Shown: positions 24,777 through 36,854 of the stretch, in pieces | Layout of the letters: each line of letters begins with the position of its first letter | Numbering within the stretch: position 1 is the stretch's first letter | Origin: Vandiemenella viatica | Lineage: Eukaryota; Arthropoda; Insecta; Orthoptera; Morabidae | Direction of reading: 5' to 3' | DNA: 64,000 nt | NCBI GenBank assembly: GCA_031002005.1 | Contig: JARYHS010008074.1 | Location: 281,357,930-281,421,929 of the forward strand | The notes under the pieces: generated by a model | Seen by the model: the letters and a program-made list of their open reading frames with translations, nothing else | Told to the model about the DNA's origin: nothing | Databases searched by the model: none | Position numbers and translations under genes: made by a program

Positions 24777-25911
24777 CTATAACATGTGCAGATACAGAGT
24801 TGAAATGTTACAAAGAATAAAATATCTGGAAACAGAAATAACATACTGGTTTATAAAACTTGTACCCATTATTATAAGCCATAAAAAGCCTAGAAAGCCA
24901 AAAAATATTTTCATAAAAATACTGCATATGTAACATATTAGCATTGATCTCTTTAAATGATTTCAACAAACTGCAATGAGGCTTTCCCCCCACCCTTATT
25001 TATAGGTATTGCTTCTTGCAGTGTCGGTAAGTAAAAATTTCATTGTTTACATGACAAAATCCAAAATTCATTGTTTCTAAATAAACTCCTTCTGGCATGA
25101 AATTTTTATAGTAGGTAACCAAGCTAGCAAATGTTAAAGTCAATCCTAATGAAAAGTTTTGTAGCTATCATACTTAAGCCATAAAAAATTACTTTCTTCC
25201 AATTTCTAAAAATTGTCCATAACTCTCCAAGTTCAAAAGCTACGAAATTCAAATAACCTTTAGAGTGATTTAATTTCTCTCCTCTTTCCTTTGATACCAA
25301 ATTCCACTTGTTTACTATTTCCTAACAGGGTGAACCAAAATTGTTATATGACATTTAATTTTGAAAATTGATATCTTTTGAACAATTTGACTTACAGCTC
25401 TAAACATGCTTTAATCAATTCTATGTACCATTTTCTATAATGAATCATAACTCTCTAACTGTAACAACAGTTATTTGATAGCTTTTTCATCATTTTATAT
25501 TTTTACCCCTTTCCTCCCATAGTTTGAATTCTTACATAACCTCTGGCGGGAACTGCCATCGTGGGATGAATTTTAATTATTTCTTTTTCAGATATCAGCC
25601 AAACTAATGAATAAATTAAAAAACCAATTGAAGTGTTATTCCTAGAAAAAATTTCTCTTAATTTAAACACAGCCCCCCTTCAAATTTATTTCGCCTCTAA
25701 TTTTAACTATTTCTCCTCCCTCACATAGACTATTATTTTCATTAGAACCTCCAAAACCAATCCTTAAATTTTAGTTACCTCTCTACTTTTAAGCTATAAA
25801 CCATTTCTCTATCTTCAAAATTGAGGCTTCTAGAATTTTAAATGTGTTACTGCGTCACAAAATTTTTCATACTAGTTCCAAATTTCAAAGTCTCATATCT
25901 CTACAGGAAAC

Positions 25912-25965
25912 GCTATTTCAGACACTAACTAGATAAATGAGTTACTAGTTAGTGTCTGAAATAGC
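25912..25965. repeat. Perfect 21-bp palindrome with 12-nt loop
   Basis: The left arm GCTATTTCAGACACTAACTA+G (25912-25932) is the exact reverse complement of 25945-25965, separated by ATAAATGAGTTA. It is too perfect for chance. A replication template switch or a foldback insertion would explain it. Confidence 0.9.
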
Positions 25966-26584
25966 TCTGAAAATAAAGGCAACGTTTTCTTTTCTAAAAT
26001 AGTCTGAATCCCATTATATGAAAATGTTGATACTATGTTCTGATTCTGTAATATGACTTGAATTATCTAAGCAAACGACTTTGAACCTAATCCGCAATGT
26101 TATTGAGTTGAATTCGATGCTCTCTAAACAAATTTGGTTATGAAGTAAAGAAATTTTAGGTTACCTGACAAGGAGATCCTGAATTTTACTCAAGATAATA
26201 CACAGCTCTGTAACAGTGATGACTAAATATTATCTTGTCTGGAAAACAGCTGCTCAGGTCTAGGACGACTCGAGCAAGATGTCAGTTGGTGAATGGTGTT
26301 CAGCCTGACTACCCCCTACACTTGCACTCCCTTCCCTGCCAGAGGCTGAGTATGAATGAGCACCCATGAGACAGAAATCCAGTTGATGTTAAGTGGAGGT
26401 TTGACAGCGGAATCTCCCAAAATATTGCCATACAACGTAATTCTGATTTCACTAGAAGTCCAAGAAGATTTTCTTCAGTGTTGCCACCACAAAATAGTTT
26501 ATAATTATTTAATTAGTGTGTGTAATTTAAGTTGTGAGATCAGGAGCAGAAGAAATCTAGGATCATGCACCAGAAAAAAAAAAT

Positions 26585-26660
26585 CCTCCAGTATGAAAAC
26601 AAAAAAGGATGTGGAAAGGGAACTCATCACTTACCAAAACTGAAGGCAAGACAGCAGTGA
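26585..26660 (-). mobile_element. Penelope-like 3' tail fragment
   Basis: 'ggaaagggaactcatcactt' followed by 'accaaaactgaaggcaag' parallels the PLE tail at 62745-62790 ('tgactcatcactcatcaaag', 'ttgaaggcaa'). No coding part is attached. Confidence 0.5.
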
Positions 26661-27828
26661 GAGTTAATATCATTTACACAGTATCTTTGGCATATGGACA
26701 TTTTGATAAATTGCAATTATCATTTTTTTTTTTTTGTGTTGTCATAGGCCTCCTGCATCAACATTAGTAAGAGATTGGTTTACCTTCTCTATCCTTTCTG
26801 ATTTTCATATTATTTAAAAGCATTTCTTTGTGTTTTCATAGTTGATATTATAAGTAATTCTTTGTATAACAATAAGCAGGAAAATCAAACCTACATGTCT
26901 CGAAGACCCTAAAATTATGTGTCAAGTGTTCAACAGAGTAGGCTCATACAGCTTACTTAGGCCTATAAAAGTCATGAGATATAAAAGAATCATGACATTC
27001 TTTACATAGAAACATGGAGAAAATAACACTCCTCATAATTGCAAAAACAATATAGTCATATGAGACTATAATTACCACTGTCTGTACTAATGTTTTACTT
27101 ATCACATGGATTATTTGTTAAACAAATATTATAGCCACTGGAATTGAACTAAAAATAATTGATCACAGACTGCCTCCCTAACCAGTGTAAAAGAGGAAAA
27201 ACCACTATTCAAATTTACTACATTTGAGGGAATTTGGAAATGAAAATGTGGTTCACTCCCTGAAAATTGAGTAATGAGGTTGAGGAAATTGTATATATAT
27301 ATATTTTTTTTACATCCCATCTTGTTTTGTCTTATTTCCATTTTTTAGTAAAAATTTATAATTTTCCTTACACTTTAAAACAAGGGGAAATGGTTCAAAA
27401 TCTAACAATTAAATAATTGGAATGGGATTTTGTTTGTTTGTTATTTCTTCACGAGAAAAAATCTTGTATCTTATTTGCATAGGAGATATCAAAATTTTCA
27501 CCTGCAAACCTTAAATATGAATTCTGTAGAATAAACAAAGATGTCAATCTTAGATTTTAATGTACAGTAACTTTTTTGGTAATACTGAGAATCAAACTGC
27601 TGCCAAGCAATCGTTGTTAGTCAATCTCTCCCAAATTGCAATCCTCATCCTTCTCAGCTGATTCATATTGGCTCAGTCCTGCAGTCATTCTCAGTGTATA
27701 CTAGGGTGTCCTTTTAAGAGTAAAAAAACTTTTTTTTCTTTCAAAAATTCAAACGCATACCCTCTAATTCTTTTTCAATCAATCACTGCGAGTTGACGGC
27801 CCCTCACGTCTGAGCAAACACAAAAGGG

Positions 27829-28345
27829 CATTCTGGTAGTTGGGAGCTCTAATGTTAGGCGGTTATTAGAGCCTCTTAGGGAAATGGTGGATTACTCGGG
27901 GAAGAAATCCTACGTCCATTCAGTGTGTATTCTGGATGGCCTGATCCGAGATGTGGAACAGGCCATCCCGGATGCCATAGAAAGGACAATGTGTAGCCAA
28001 CTACAGATTGTGGCTCATGTCAGCACCATTGATGCTTGTCGCCTTGGGTCGGAGGTTATCCTCTCTTCCTTCCGGTGGCTGGCTGAAAGGGTGAACTCTG
28101 TGGCCAGTGGCTGCAAGATATCGGCAGAGCTAACCATCTGTAGCATTGTAGACAGAGTTGATTGTGGACCTCTGGTTTAGAGCCGTATTGAGGGGCTGAA
28201 CCAGAGACTACACATATCTGTGATGATATTGGCTGCAGATTTCTCGATCTTCGCCATAGGGTCAGGTGTGCACTACACACGCAAATCGGCTACACGGGTG
28301 GCAGGGGCCATGTGGAATGCACTGGGATTTTTTTTAGGCTGAGGG
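27829..28345 (+). pseudogene. LINE ORF1 with SGNH-esterase-like domain, broken
   Basis: The frame opens with GILVVGSSNVRRLLEPLREM, where 'VVGSSN' resembles SGNH block I with the nucleophile serine. It continues through VCILDGLIRDVEQAIPDAIE and SFRWLAERVNSVASGC, and after a stop and frame changes ends with GVHYTRKSATRVAGAMWNAL, which resembles block V with the catalytic histidine (DGxH region, here GVH). Esterase domains are known in ORF1 of CR1-clade LINEs, where they are thought to help membrane or RNP handling. Stops at 28178-28180 and nearby inactivate it. Confidence 0.65.
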
Positions 28346-28429
28346 AGGAAGACCCGAAACACGAAATACAGTTACGGGCAGCCCAATCAGATGCAACACT
28401 GGAATGTAGGAGCAACGTAAAAGAATCTC

Positions 28430-31310
28430 GACAGTTAAAAGTTCTCGTAATTAACTGTAGAAGCGTTTGTAACAAACAACCGGAACATGAAAGTGTTATT
28501 TGTAGTACAGAAGCGGATATCGTTATTGGTACAGACAGTTAACTGAAACCGGAAATAAGTTCCGCTGAAACTTTTAAAGATAGCATGAACGTTTTTCGTA
28601 AAGACAGATTACATTCTCATGGAGGTGGGGTATTTATAGCTGTGAGTAAATTTCTCCCATGTAATGAAATAGACGTTGATACGATTTGTGAAATCATATG
28701 GATTAAACTCAATGTTGCTGGGTCAAAACTCATCATAGGCGCCTTCCACCATACACCTGATGCCAACATAGCTATCGCCGAGGAGTTAAGAATTAATTTA
28801 AATAGTATAGCTAGCCGTTTTCAGGATCATGCTATGATTCTAGGAGGTGACTTCAATCTGCCTTATATTGACTGGCGTAATTACGTTCACATCACAGGTA
28901 GCAGGGATAAGGCAGCTTCTGAAGTAATTCTCGATTTGTTGTCAGATAGTCATCTCGAACAGCTAGTTAATGAACCTACGTGGTGTCATGTCGGGAACGA
29001 AAACATTTTAGATTTGCTGGTTACCAACAGGCCAGAATTATTCACCAACATTTCAACGACCACAGGAATAAGCGATCACAAAGCGGTAGTTGCGACTATC
29101 AAATGAATGACCAAGCGAATAAGGAAAAAAGGGTGGATTGTATACAGATTCAGTAAGGCCTCAAAGGAGTGTTTTAGAACCTACCTGAGGAATAATTACC
29201 ATAACTTCAAGTCAACAAAGGGCACCGTTGAAGAGATGTGGCATCAATTTATACATATAGTCAGGGAAGGTATGGAAATACATATACCGAAGCGGACAAT
29301 AAAGGGGCAGGATGATCCACCATGGTACTCATGCGAAGTTAAAAGATTACTCAAAAAACAAAGGAAAATACATGCACGCTCAAGAAGGAAGGGGTGGCGC
29401 AGCGATTTAAAATCCTTAGCTGAGTTAAGAGGACGTATTAAGAATGTAATGCGCGAGGCCTTCAACTCTCTCTCTAAGAGTCTCACAGAAAACCCAAAGA
29501 AATTATGGTCGTATGTACGAAAAGTTAATTGTACCAACAGCAATATTCCAGCACTAATTCGTGAAGGTTCCGAAGTTAATTAAAGTCGCGATAAAGCTAA
29601 CGTACTAAATACTGTATTCAAAAATTCATTTACAAATGAAAATAAGGATAGTATTCCCGTCTTCCCATGCCGTGGCGAGTCGGTGATGGAATCATTACGA
29701 ATAGATACTGCAGGGATCATTAAGCAATTATAACTCTTGAAGTGGGGGAAAGCACCGGGCCCGGATGGAAGTGGCGGATCTAAAAATTTTCCGAATAGGG
29801 GAATAAACTTGAGATTGCCGCCCCTTCAAACAAGAATTTGCCGCCTGGGGCGGTACAGAGCTATTCTTTGATTTTGCCGCCCCCTGATGGTTGCCGCTTG
29901 GGGCAGTAGAGCTAAAAAAAAGGTCACCGCCACACGAATTTGCCACTTACCACTCCTTCAAACATGATTTTGCCGCTCCCCTGAAATTGTCGCCCGGGGC
30001 AAGCGCCCCGGTTTGACCCCCCCTAGATCCGGCACTGCCGTATGGAATTCCAGTAAGAGTATTTTCAGAGTATGCGGCGGAAATCGTACCATATCTGTCT
30101 GATATATTCAGTAAATCATTAGAAAAGCAAAAAGTACCTTCAGACTGGAAAATCGCACAAGTAACTCCGATTTTCAAGAAAGGTGATCGAAGTGATCCTG
30201 GAAACTATCGTCCCATATGTATAACATCCATTTGTAGTAGAGTTATGGAGCATATTATATGCTCGAACATCATGAATTTTCTAGATGAAAATAATTTGCT
30301 TACAACAAATCAACACGGATTTCGGAAGAAAAGATCATGTGAAACATAGCTGGCCCTATTTACACAAGACGTAATGAAAGTTACTGATGAAGGTTCACAA
30401 GTAGATGAATTTTTTTTAGATTTCCAGAAAGCCTTTGACTCTGTGCCACACAATCGCCTTTTAGCGAAGCTTCGAGCGTACGGTATATCGGATCAGCTTT
30501 GTGAATGGAAGTGTAATAGGACCACTTCTTTTCTTAATTTTTATAAACGATCTCGGAGACAAAGTGAAAAGCCTTTTTAGATTGTTTTCTGATGATGCGG
30601 TTATTTATAGGGAAGTAAGAAATTTCGCCAATTGCTTAGAAATTCAGCGTGATCTAGATATTATTTTGGTTTGGTGCGCTCAATGGCAACTTACTCTAAA
30701 TTGTAAAAAGTGCAAGACAATGAGCATAACTAACAAAAAGAATCCAATTGTTCAGAAATACGAGTTAAACAATACAATTATTGATATGGTCGATTCTATG
30801 AAATATTTGGGAGTAACAGTACAAAGGAACACGAAATGGGACATACACATTAATTCGTTAGTAGGTAGAGCAAATTCTAGGATGCGATTCATAGGTCGAA
30901 TCTTGAAAAATTGTAATGAACAAACAAAGGAGAAAGTGTACAAAACTCTTGTGCGTCCACATTTGGATTATTGTTGTGCCATTTGGGACCCGATTCGTAA
31001 GGGGTTGATCGAAAGTATAGAGAAAGTACAGAGAAGAGCCGCTCAATTTGTGACCGCTTGCTACAGTCCTTATGAAAGTGTGACAGAACTGATTAGTAGA
31101 CTAGGCTGGGAGTCTTTGGTAGATAGACGACGCACGTTTTGTTTAAACTTATTGGTAAACATGCGTACTCCCAATTTCACATTTGAGTGTAGTGAAATAC
31201 TTCTTCCACCAACCTATTTGAGTCGGAAGGACAGGAAAGATAAAATTAGAGAAATAAAATGCCACACTGATTCTTATATGAATTTCTTTTTCCCCTCGTA
31301 CCATTAGGGA
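28430..31310 (+). pseudogene. CR1-type LINE ORF2 (endonuclease-reverse transcriptase), broken
   Basis: The endonuclease begins LKVLVINCRSVCNK and continues with SHGGGVFIAVSKFLPC, ILGGDFNLPYIDWRN and GISDHKAVVAT; a stop replaces the expected tryptophan after IVIGTDS. A linker (29107-29583) precedes the reverse transcriptase, whose APGPDG motif is split by a MITE at 29769-30037. Further on are FKKGDRSDPGNYRPICI, HGFRKKRSCET, DFQKAFDSVPHNRLLAKL, a deletion removing the VPQGS segment near 30510, then GPLLFLIFINDLGD and the catalytic LFSDDAVIY. The C-terminal region runs from KYLGVTVQRNTKWD to FFFPSYH, followed by RDWNAQQ in another frame. Confidence 0.9.
29769..30037. mobile_element. 269-bp hAT-type MITE
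   Basis: The ends mirror each other: AAGTGGCGGATCTA on the left and TAGATCCGGCACTG on the right, giving the hAT-like terminus CAGTG. The flanks CCGGATGG (29761-29768) and CCGTATGG (30038-30045) are an 8-bp duplication with one mismatch. Removing the insert and one duplicate restores the reverse-transcriptase motif APGPDGIPV in frame. The interior repeats the words 'tgccgcc' and 'ggggc' and encodes nothing. Confidence 0.9.
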
Positions 31311-31405
31311 CTGGAATGCACAACAAAGAGATTAGCCTTGGTGCTGAGAACCCTCTGCCACCCACAATTTTGTGAATTGCAGAGTATATATGTAGATGTA
31401 ACTTA

Positions 31406-32454
31406 CTTACATACGAAATTTTATCCTCCTATGATGACATTAACCCGTGCCGAGCAGAACCGAAAGATTATGCAAAATGCTTATTTTGAGTATTGCTTGA
31501 CATGTGACTAAATCATTAAAAATATGTATATATATAATTCTTGGTTATCAATGAAATCCACACAAAAAAAAAAAAAAATTCATTTTGTATTAGGAAAAAA
31601 TTATGAGTGGTATTTTCTTTTTAGTATCTCTTTTTTTACAGTGCAGGTACAAGTTTCGGTGTTTTTGCGTGAAAATTGTTCCCATTCTCCATCGGCTGTA
31701 ATTAAACCATGAAACTTATGAATTAATTTTACAGCTCTTTCAGATAAAAGTCCTTTCTTTGCGCCTTTACAAAACAGCAGTTTCTTCCTGAAGAACACTA
31801 TAATTTTTCAAGCGATAAAACAAATACTTGCTCTTCGCAGATACAAATTCACCATGGTTTTTCTCAAAATATAATGTAGGTAAGCATTAATCAAGTTGAA
31901 AAAGATACAAAATAATGTACAAACAAGACAGCTAATTTTATAAACCAAACAAAATAGAGCCGGATATTTCTGCCATCAAAGGAGTGAACCTTTCTACAAA
32001 GTCAGATATACTCTCTCTTTCTAAATTTCGTACCATTTTGTGTTCTTTGCTCAATTTAGGCTGAAAACTTAGGAAACGTATCTTGAGTGAATAAAAGTCT
32101 CTTGCCAAACAACATGTTTTATGCACTGCATGAGGATGCTCAATTTTCAGAGCTTTGCCACTATCTCTTTCCAAAAATATAACTCTTAGCTCAATTACTT
32201 CTCTGTAGTGATCTCTCCCGAAGGATTTTTGTTTCAACTCAGCTAACCAGAAATGTACTAATAATTTGTGTGTAATTGAAATATTTTTTTAGAGTGCTTA
32301 CATAAATTTGAGGCCATCATGCAAACAGTATCAACTTTCTTTCTAATATTTGCTCCAGAAGTGCCCAGGACCAATGAGATGATCTATGTTAGATGCAAAT
32401 GTGTTCCAGCTAATTATCTGCATTTTGTCACTTTCCAGAACAACTTCACCTAGG
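31406..32454. other. No gene recognised
   Basis: AT-rich intron sequence. Open frames at 31524-31798 and 31938-32237 have no family motifs. Confidence 0.55.
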
Positions 32455-32706
32455 TGTTCTTTTTAACTGCTTTACATCTCTCAACAACGAGGTCTTTAGA
32501 GATGTGAAAGGATGGGGGGCAAGGATGGGGGGCAAGGAATGGGAAGGAATTCGGCCATGGCCTTTTGAAGGAAGCATCCTGGCATTTGCCTGTAGTGATT
32601 TGGGAAACCATGGAAAACCCAAATCTGGATGCGCGGATGGGGATTCGAACCGCCGTCCTCCCGAATGCGAGGCGAGAACGCTAACCGTTACACCGCCACA
32701 CTCGGT
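32455..32706 (-). mobile_element. tRNA-derived SINE
   Basis: On the minus strand the 5' head is tRNA-like, with a box A region TGGCGGTGTAACGGTTAG (32681-32698) and box B GGTTCGAATCC (32641-32651), the two parts of an internal RNA polymerase III promoter. The body contains 'ATTTGGGTTTTCCATGGTTT' and the 3' end is A-rich (about 32455). Close copies are at 40285 and 61760. Confidence 0.9.
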
Positions 32707-33289
32707 CCTTGGTGTTCATCGCAAATACTAGTTCCCCATTACGAAATGTAATTATGAGTTGGCTTGGTAGTCACTCTTCTTTCAAACTTCTTACGACCAG
32801 ACCAGGCAACAACTTTCCATCCCACAGAATGGTCACGATTTGGGACATGTCATTTTAAAATCAGTTATTATAGGTTCTCCTCATTCCTTCCTCATTTGTG
32901 TCCTCATTTTATGAAAGGAAGACTTGTTTAAAGAAAAATCATCAGTACTAAATCCAAGTGCCTCCACGATAACTTGAAGAACGTACACTGAATCTCACAC
33001 TTAACTGGCATCTATCCAAGGCAGCAACTGATTTAGGAGCAATGATATTTTTTTTTTCCTGTGCTTTGCAGCAGTAACTGATTGAATTATTTTGGGTGGG
33101 TCTGTTAAATACTCTTCCTGATGTTCTCCAGAAGTAGAAAAGGTGTCGTCGTGTTTTTCAGATAGCAGGAACAAATCATACAACACTGAAGAACTTGGCT
33201 ACCCACTGGACTACATATATTTAAATATTTTTTTGTTCATTTATTTTCATTTGTTTTAGCCGTTCTTCTTTTTCAACTAGTTTTACACA

Positions 33290-33480
33290 CATACTAACCA
33301 ACCTGGTCTCCCCGGCTCTCCCTATCACCGTAAGAAGATTTTATCCCCTCCCATAATGTTCTCCTGTTGACAAAGGGCTTGTCCCAAAAATTGCTGTATC
33401 ATTTGTGTTTTTGTCTTTTCTGTGTGTTTGCGCCCCACATCCATCATTTAAGAGGTAAGCGGTGGCTTATTTCACTATCC
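33290..33480 (+). mobile_element. Penelope-like 3' tail fragment
   Basis: 'tgttgacaaagggcttgtcc' and 'taagcggtggcttatttcac' match the plus-strand PLE tail at 395-540. A (CA)n microsatellite lies just beyond at 33606-33638. Confidence 0.55.
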
Positions 33481-33602
33481 TTATTTAATTATTTTTTTGC
33501 TACTTAGTGCCTTTGATTTCATTGTTTACTATATATTTATGAAGTCCTATTAGAGATCTTTAAAAAGTAATATTCTATATTAAAACATATTGGTACTTAT
33601 TT

Positions 33603-33605
<3 letters not shown>

Positions 33606-33638
<33 letters not shown>
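33606..33638. repeat. (AC)n microsatellite
   Basis: About 16 AC units followed by a short TA run. 33480-34420 otherwise holds AT-rich sequence and a T-run near 33810-33827, with no gene. Confidence 0.95.
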
Positions 33639-33645
<7 letters not shown>

Positions 33646-34436
33646 GTTAGGCTCAAAGACTGAAAATGCACACTAAGTGAAAAAAATGAACACAACGCAT
33701 TCTGGTTTCTTGAAAATGGCCAAAACATGTTATTCACATTATGGCACTTACAAAACACTGCCAGAACACATTGTGACAAACTCAAAACAGCCACAACACA
33801 AAATTTGCATTTTTTTTTTTTTTTTTTAAAGAGGCTGGTAAAGCAACGGGTAAGAGGAATCATATATATATTAAATGCAGATTGGACTGATTATTCATGA
33901 ACAAAAACAGTTAGATACTGATAAGCCACAACGTGTTGTGGTCTTTTTTTTTTGCTCAATGAGGATTAAGGTCTTTGAGACTAACACATAGATATAAACG
34001 TTTATTGTAATATTAATGATTACAGCATATTGTATTATGGAAATAATCTATATAAAGTTATGTAACTTAGTAATATATTTATTTATTATAATATAAACTA
34101 TTTATTACGTATTCATATATAATGATATTTAATATAAATTCTTATTGATATATAATTCCTGCTCACTCAATCATTAAAGAGCCACAGTATTTCAACCATG
34201 CAAAAGTTGGAAAATCACTAGTTTTTAAATTAAGGGCAAGAATGAAGAGTTTGATGTGGAATTAGCTGTGTCATATCATTGAATTTAACTATTAAGTCAA
34301 AATGCTTAAATATATTTCTAGGATGAGAAAACCCAGTAAAGATTTATAATAATTCTTTTTCAGTTGATTAGTTAACCTTTATTTAAATTTGAGTTTTTAA
34401 TTTGTTGGGGTTACAGAGAGAGTAACTAAACTCTCT

Positions 34437-34547
34437 GATTCTTGGCTATCCGGGTGGCGCCGCGTCATGTTTCTTGAAAGAAACATGACGCGGCACCACC
34501 CGGATAGCCAAAAATCAACTGACTCTGGCCGCAGAAGCCTACGCTTA
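34437..34547. repeat. 111-bp insertion with 34-bp palindrome, flanked by 13-bp direct repeats
   Basis: AACTAAACTCTCT occurs on both sides (34424-34436 and 34548-34560), which looks like a target-site duplication. Inside, 34442-34475 (starting TTGGCTATCCGGGTGGCGCC) is the reverse complement of 34478-34511 with one mismatch and a 2-nt centre. The insert is markedly GC-richer than its surroundings. The 13-bp duplication suggests LINE-driven insertion. I do not recognise the family. Confidence 0.8.
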
Positions 34548-34904
34548 AACTAAACTCTCTTTTATCAAAACAGTAATTGACGTTTTATGATCCATAAATT
34601 GTGATTAAAAGCTTAAGTTACTTATTATTTTAGAGATTTCATATTGATAAAGTAGTTTGCAATCTCGATGTCAGATTAGGATAAATATATGGTGCAAAAG
34701 TTTTATAATTAGGTTTACTCGAACTTACATGATCTGAGTACAGAGCAGCATAAGCCAGGTTGGTTTCTATCCTGAATATAACCTTAAAATTTGAATATTA
34801 ATACCATTTTGGCAGACAAGGGCATTGAGTTTAGATCTCAATTATGTAGATAGTATTGATGATGTATGATTTTATCATATTAGTAATCAATTTTATTTTA
34901 TTAC

Positions 34905-35428
34905 TGGTTTTAGGTTTAAATAATAAAGGACAGGGAAAATAACCCACCACATACAAAAGTTGACGGCTGCAGTGAGAGGGAACACTTATGCTGACAAACA
35001 AATACACAATATTTCGGCATCTGCCTTCATCAGTGGTAGATAAACGGGCCATTAGGCTCCGTACACATGTACACAACAAACGTCACCCAATGACTAACTG
35101 GGTAGTGGGGGAAAAGTTAAGGAGTAGACTATTGATATATCGGCAACATCCGACATAATATATTGCAGGCAATGGTAAAATGAACAAATGTAGCATGGGT
35201 ACAGTTTTGACATGAAAAGTTATATCTAGTACAAAAAAAAAAAAGTATGTGATGGGTTAAGTGGTTGGATTTTATAAAGGCAGGTGGGTGTCTGGTGTCC
35301 AGGATATTCTGGTATGCTAGTTCCCATCTCCGGAGTTCTGCTGCAGTGGTGCTGTCAGGAAAAACTCTGAATGCTCTCACAGTAAAACAGTCATTGAGAT
35401 TGTTGGAATCGTGGTTATTGGCATGTTC
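34905..35428 (-). mobile_element. 5'-truncated Penelope-like element, C-terminal end
   Basis: The plus-strand order is tail ('caatatttcggcatctgcct' near 35010), untranslated sequence, then antisense coding sequence. The minus strand reads EHANNHDSNNLNDCFTVRAF and then VFPDSTTAAELRRWELAYQN, followed by ILDTRHPPAF, up to a stop near 35265. This is the stretch that follows the GIY-YIG nuclease of PLEs and matches 63160-63340. The coding part is cut off at about 35428, where mitochondrial nad1 sequence begins without a gap. Confidence 0.85.
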
Positions 35429-36294
35429 AGTAGCTTTCTTTAACTTTATTAGAACGCAAGGTATTACAATATGTGCAAATTTGTAAAGGTTCAAATAAGG
35501 TTGGTTTTTTTGTATTCCTCAGACATTTAGAGATTCTATTAAATTATTTCTGAGGGAACAACCAATTCCTTATAAGTCAATTTATTTTATTTATTATTTT
35601 CCTTCTGTATTTAGCTTAGTAATTTCATTCTTTATGTAATTATTATTACCTTATTTGAGTTATATGTGTTTATTTAAAAATGGGGTTTTCTTTTTTCTTT
35701 GTTGTACAAGTTTTGGGATTTATACAACAATGATTGCTGGGTGGTCATCTAATTCTAATTATTCTTCACTAGGCTATTTACATTCCCTTCCACAGACTAT
35801 TTCATACCAGGCAAGATTAGTATTGATTTTATTGATCTCTATTATCTTAAATGATAATGTAATTTATACTATTTTTCTATCTGTCAATTAAATAGATGAT
35901 TTTTATTTGTCAGGTTTCGCTTCATGTTTAGTTGAAACTAATTGTACTCCTTTTGATTTTTCTGAAGGTGAATCCGAGTTAGTTTCAGGTTTTAATACCG
36001 AATATGGTGCTGGGGGCTTTACTTTAATAATTCCTGCTGAATATACAAGTATTATTTTTATGAGAATATTATGATCTTTAACCATTTTAGGTGAGGATTT
36101 TCGTAGATTAAATTTTTTCAAGACAGTAATTATATATTTTTTTTATTTGTTTTAGGTTTCGATACAATAAATAAATATATTTAGCATGAACAAGTTTCCT
36201 TCCTTTATCTTTAAATTATTTATGCTTTTTTATTGGATTAAGAGTGTTGCCTTTTTTCTTATATAGTCAAAACACACTAGCATATTTAAGTTAA
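35429..36294 (+). pseudogene. nad1: Mitochondrial nad1 fragment (NUMT)
   Basis: NADH dehydrogenase subunit 1 of respiratory complex I. The copy starts inside the gene with VAFLTLLERK (one extra T) and continues [61 protein letters not shown] and, after a one-base frame change near 36155, FRYNK-MYLAWTSFLPLSLNY up to TAA at 36292-36294. Only the first part of the gene is lost. TGA must be read as tryptophan (AWTSF), which proves the mitochondrial origin. Confidence 0.95.
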
Positions 36295-36348
36295 TAGAAG
36301 ATTTAAACTTCTAATATTATTTTCAAGATATAGGCTTTAGGGGGTATT
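36288..36348 (-). pseudogene. trnS2: trnS2(UCN) remnant (NUMT)
   Basis: Antisense on the plus strand: 'agttaatagaagatttaaac' then 'ttttcaagatata' with TCA as the complement of anticodon TGA. It sits between nad1 and cob, its standard place. The 5' acceptor half appears worn. Confidence 0.7.
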
Positions 36349-36349
36349 A

Positions 36350-36750
36350 AGCTAATTAATTATTTTATCTCATGTACTTGCAATATGAAACATGAGAAGT
36401 ATATTACTGTTACTATTTGGGCTAAGGGACATTTTCCAATTAGTGTTAATAGGATAACAGTTCAGATTATTATTCAAAATATAATTTGATTTATGGGATA
36501 CAAATCAATTCCTCAATATTTTGTTTTGTCTCAGAATGGTATGATCAATAAAATTTTAATTGATATAACTAGTGCAATTATTCCTCGAAGTTTATTTGGA
36601 ACTGATCATAAAATGGCATATGCAACCAAGTACCATTCTGGTTGAATATGAACTGAAGTAACTAGTGGATTGGCTAAAGTAAGGTTGTATGGATCTCTTA
36701 GTAGATATGGTTTAATTAAAAAGTTTATATTACAGATGAAATGAAATAAT
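36350..36750 (-). pseudogene. cob: Mitochondrial cob C-terminal fragment (NUMT)
   Basis: Cytochrome b of complex III. The minus strand reads [49 protein letters not shown] and YPMNQIMFWMMICTVMLLTL. These match the last third of insect cytochrome b (the '[22 protein letters not shown]' block) with substitutions and small deletions. The N-terminal two thirds are absent. Confidence 0.93.
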
Positions 36751-36854
36751 TAATAATATATTTTGTATGTATTTATATTATTTTATATGTAGAATTGATA
36801 CGATTCAAATTGTAAGACTTTTTTACTGTTATTTATCATCTGAATATTTATTTA

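Larger units (their letters stand above)
27780..31405 (+). mobile_element. CR1/L2-type LINE with esterase ORF1, near complete
   Basis: The plus strand carries, in order, an SGNH/GDSL-esterase-like ORF1, an endonuclease, a reverse transcriptase and the C-terminal region, over about 3.6 kb. It ends near 'gagtatatatgtagatgta', a short-repeat 3' end typical of this group. It is broken by stops, a deletion in the reverse transcriptase and a 269-bp MITE. The 5' end is not sharply defined. It lies in the skywalker intron, on the opposite strand to the gene. Confidence 0.9.

Noticed and set aside
35655..36121. Short standard-code ORFs in the NUMT
   Set aside because: The sequence is nad1 and reads correctly only with the mitochondrial code. 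The standard-code frames are incidental.
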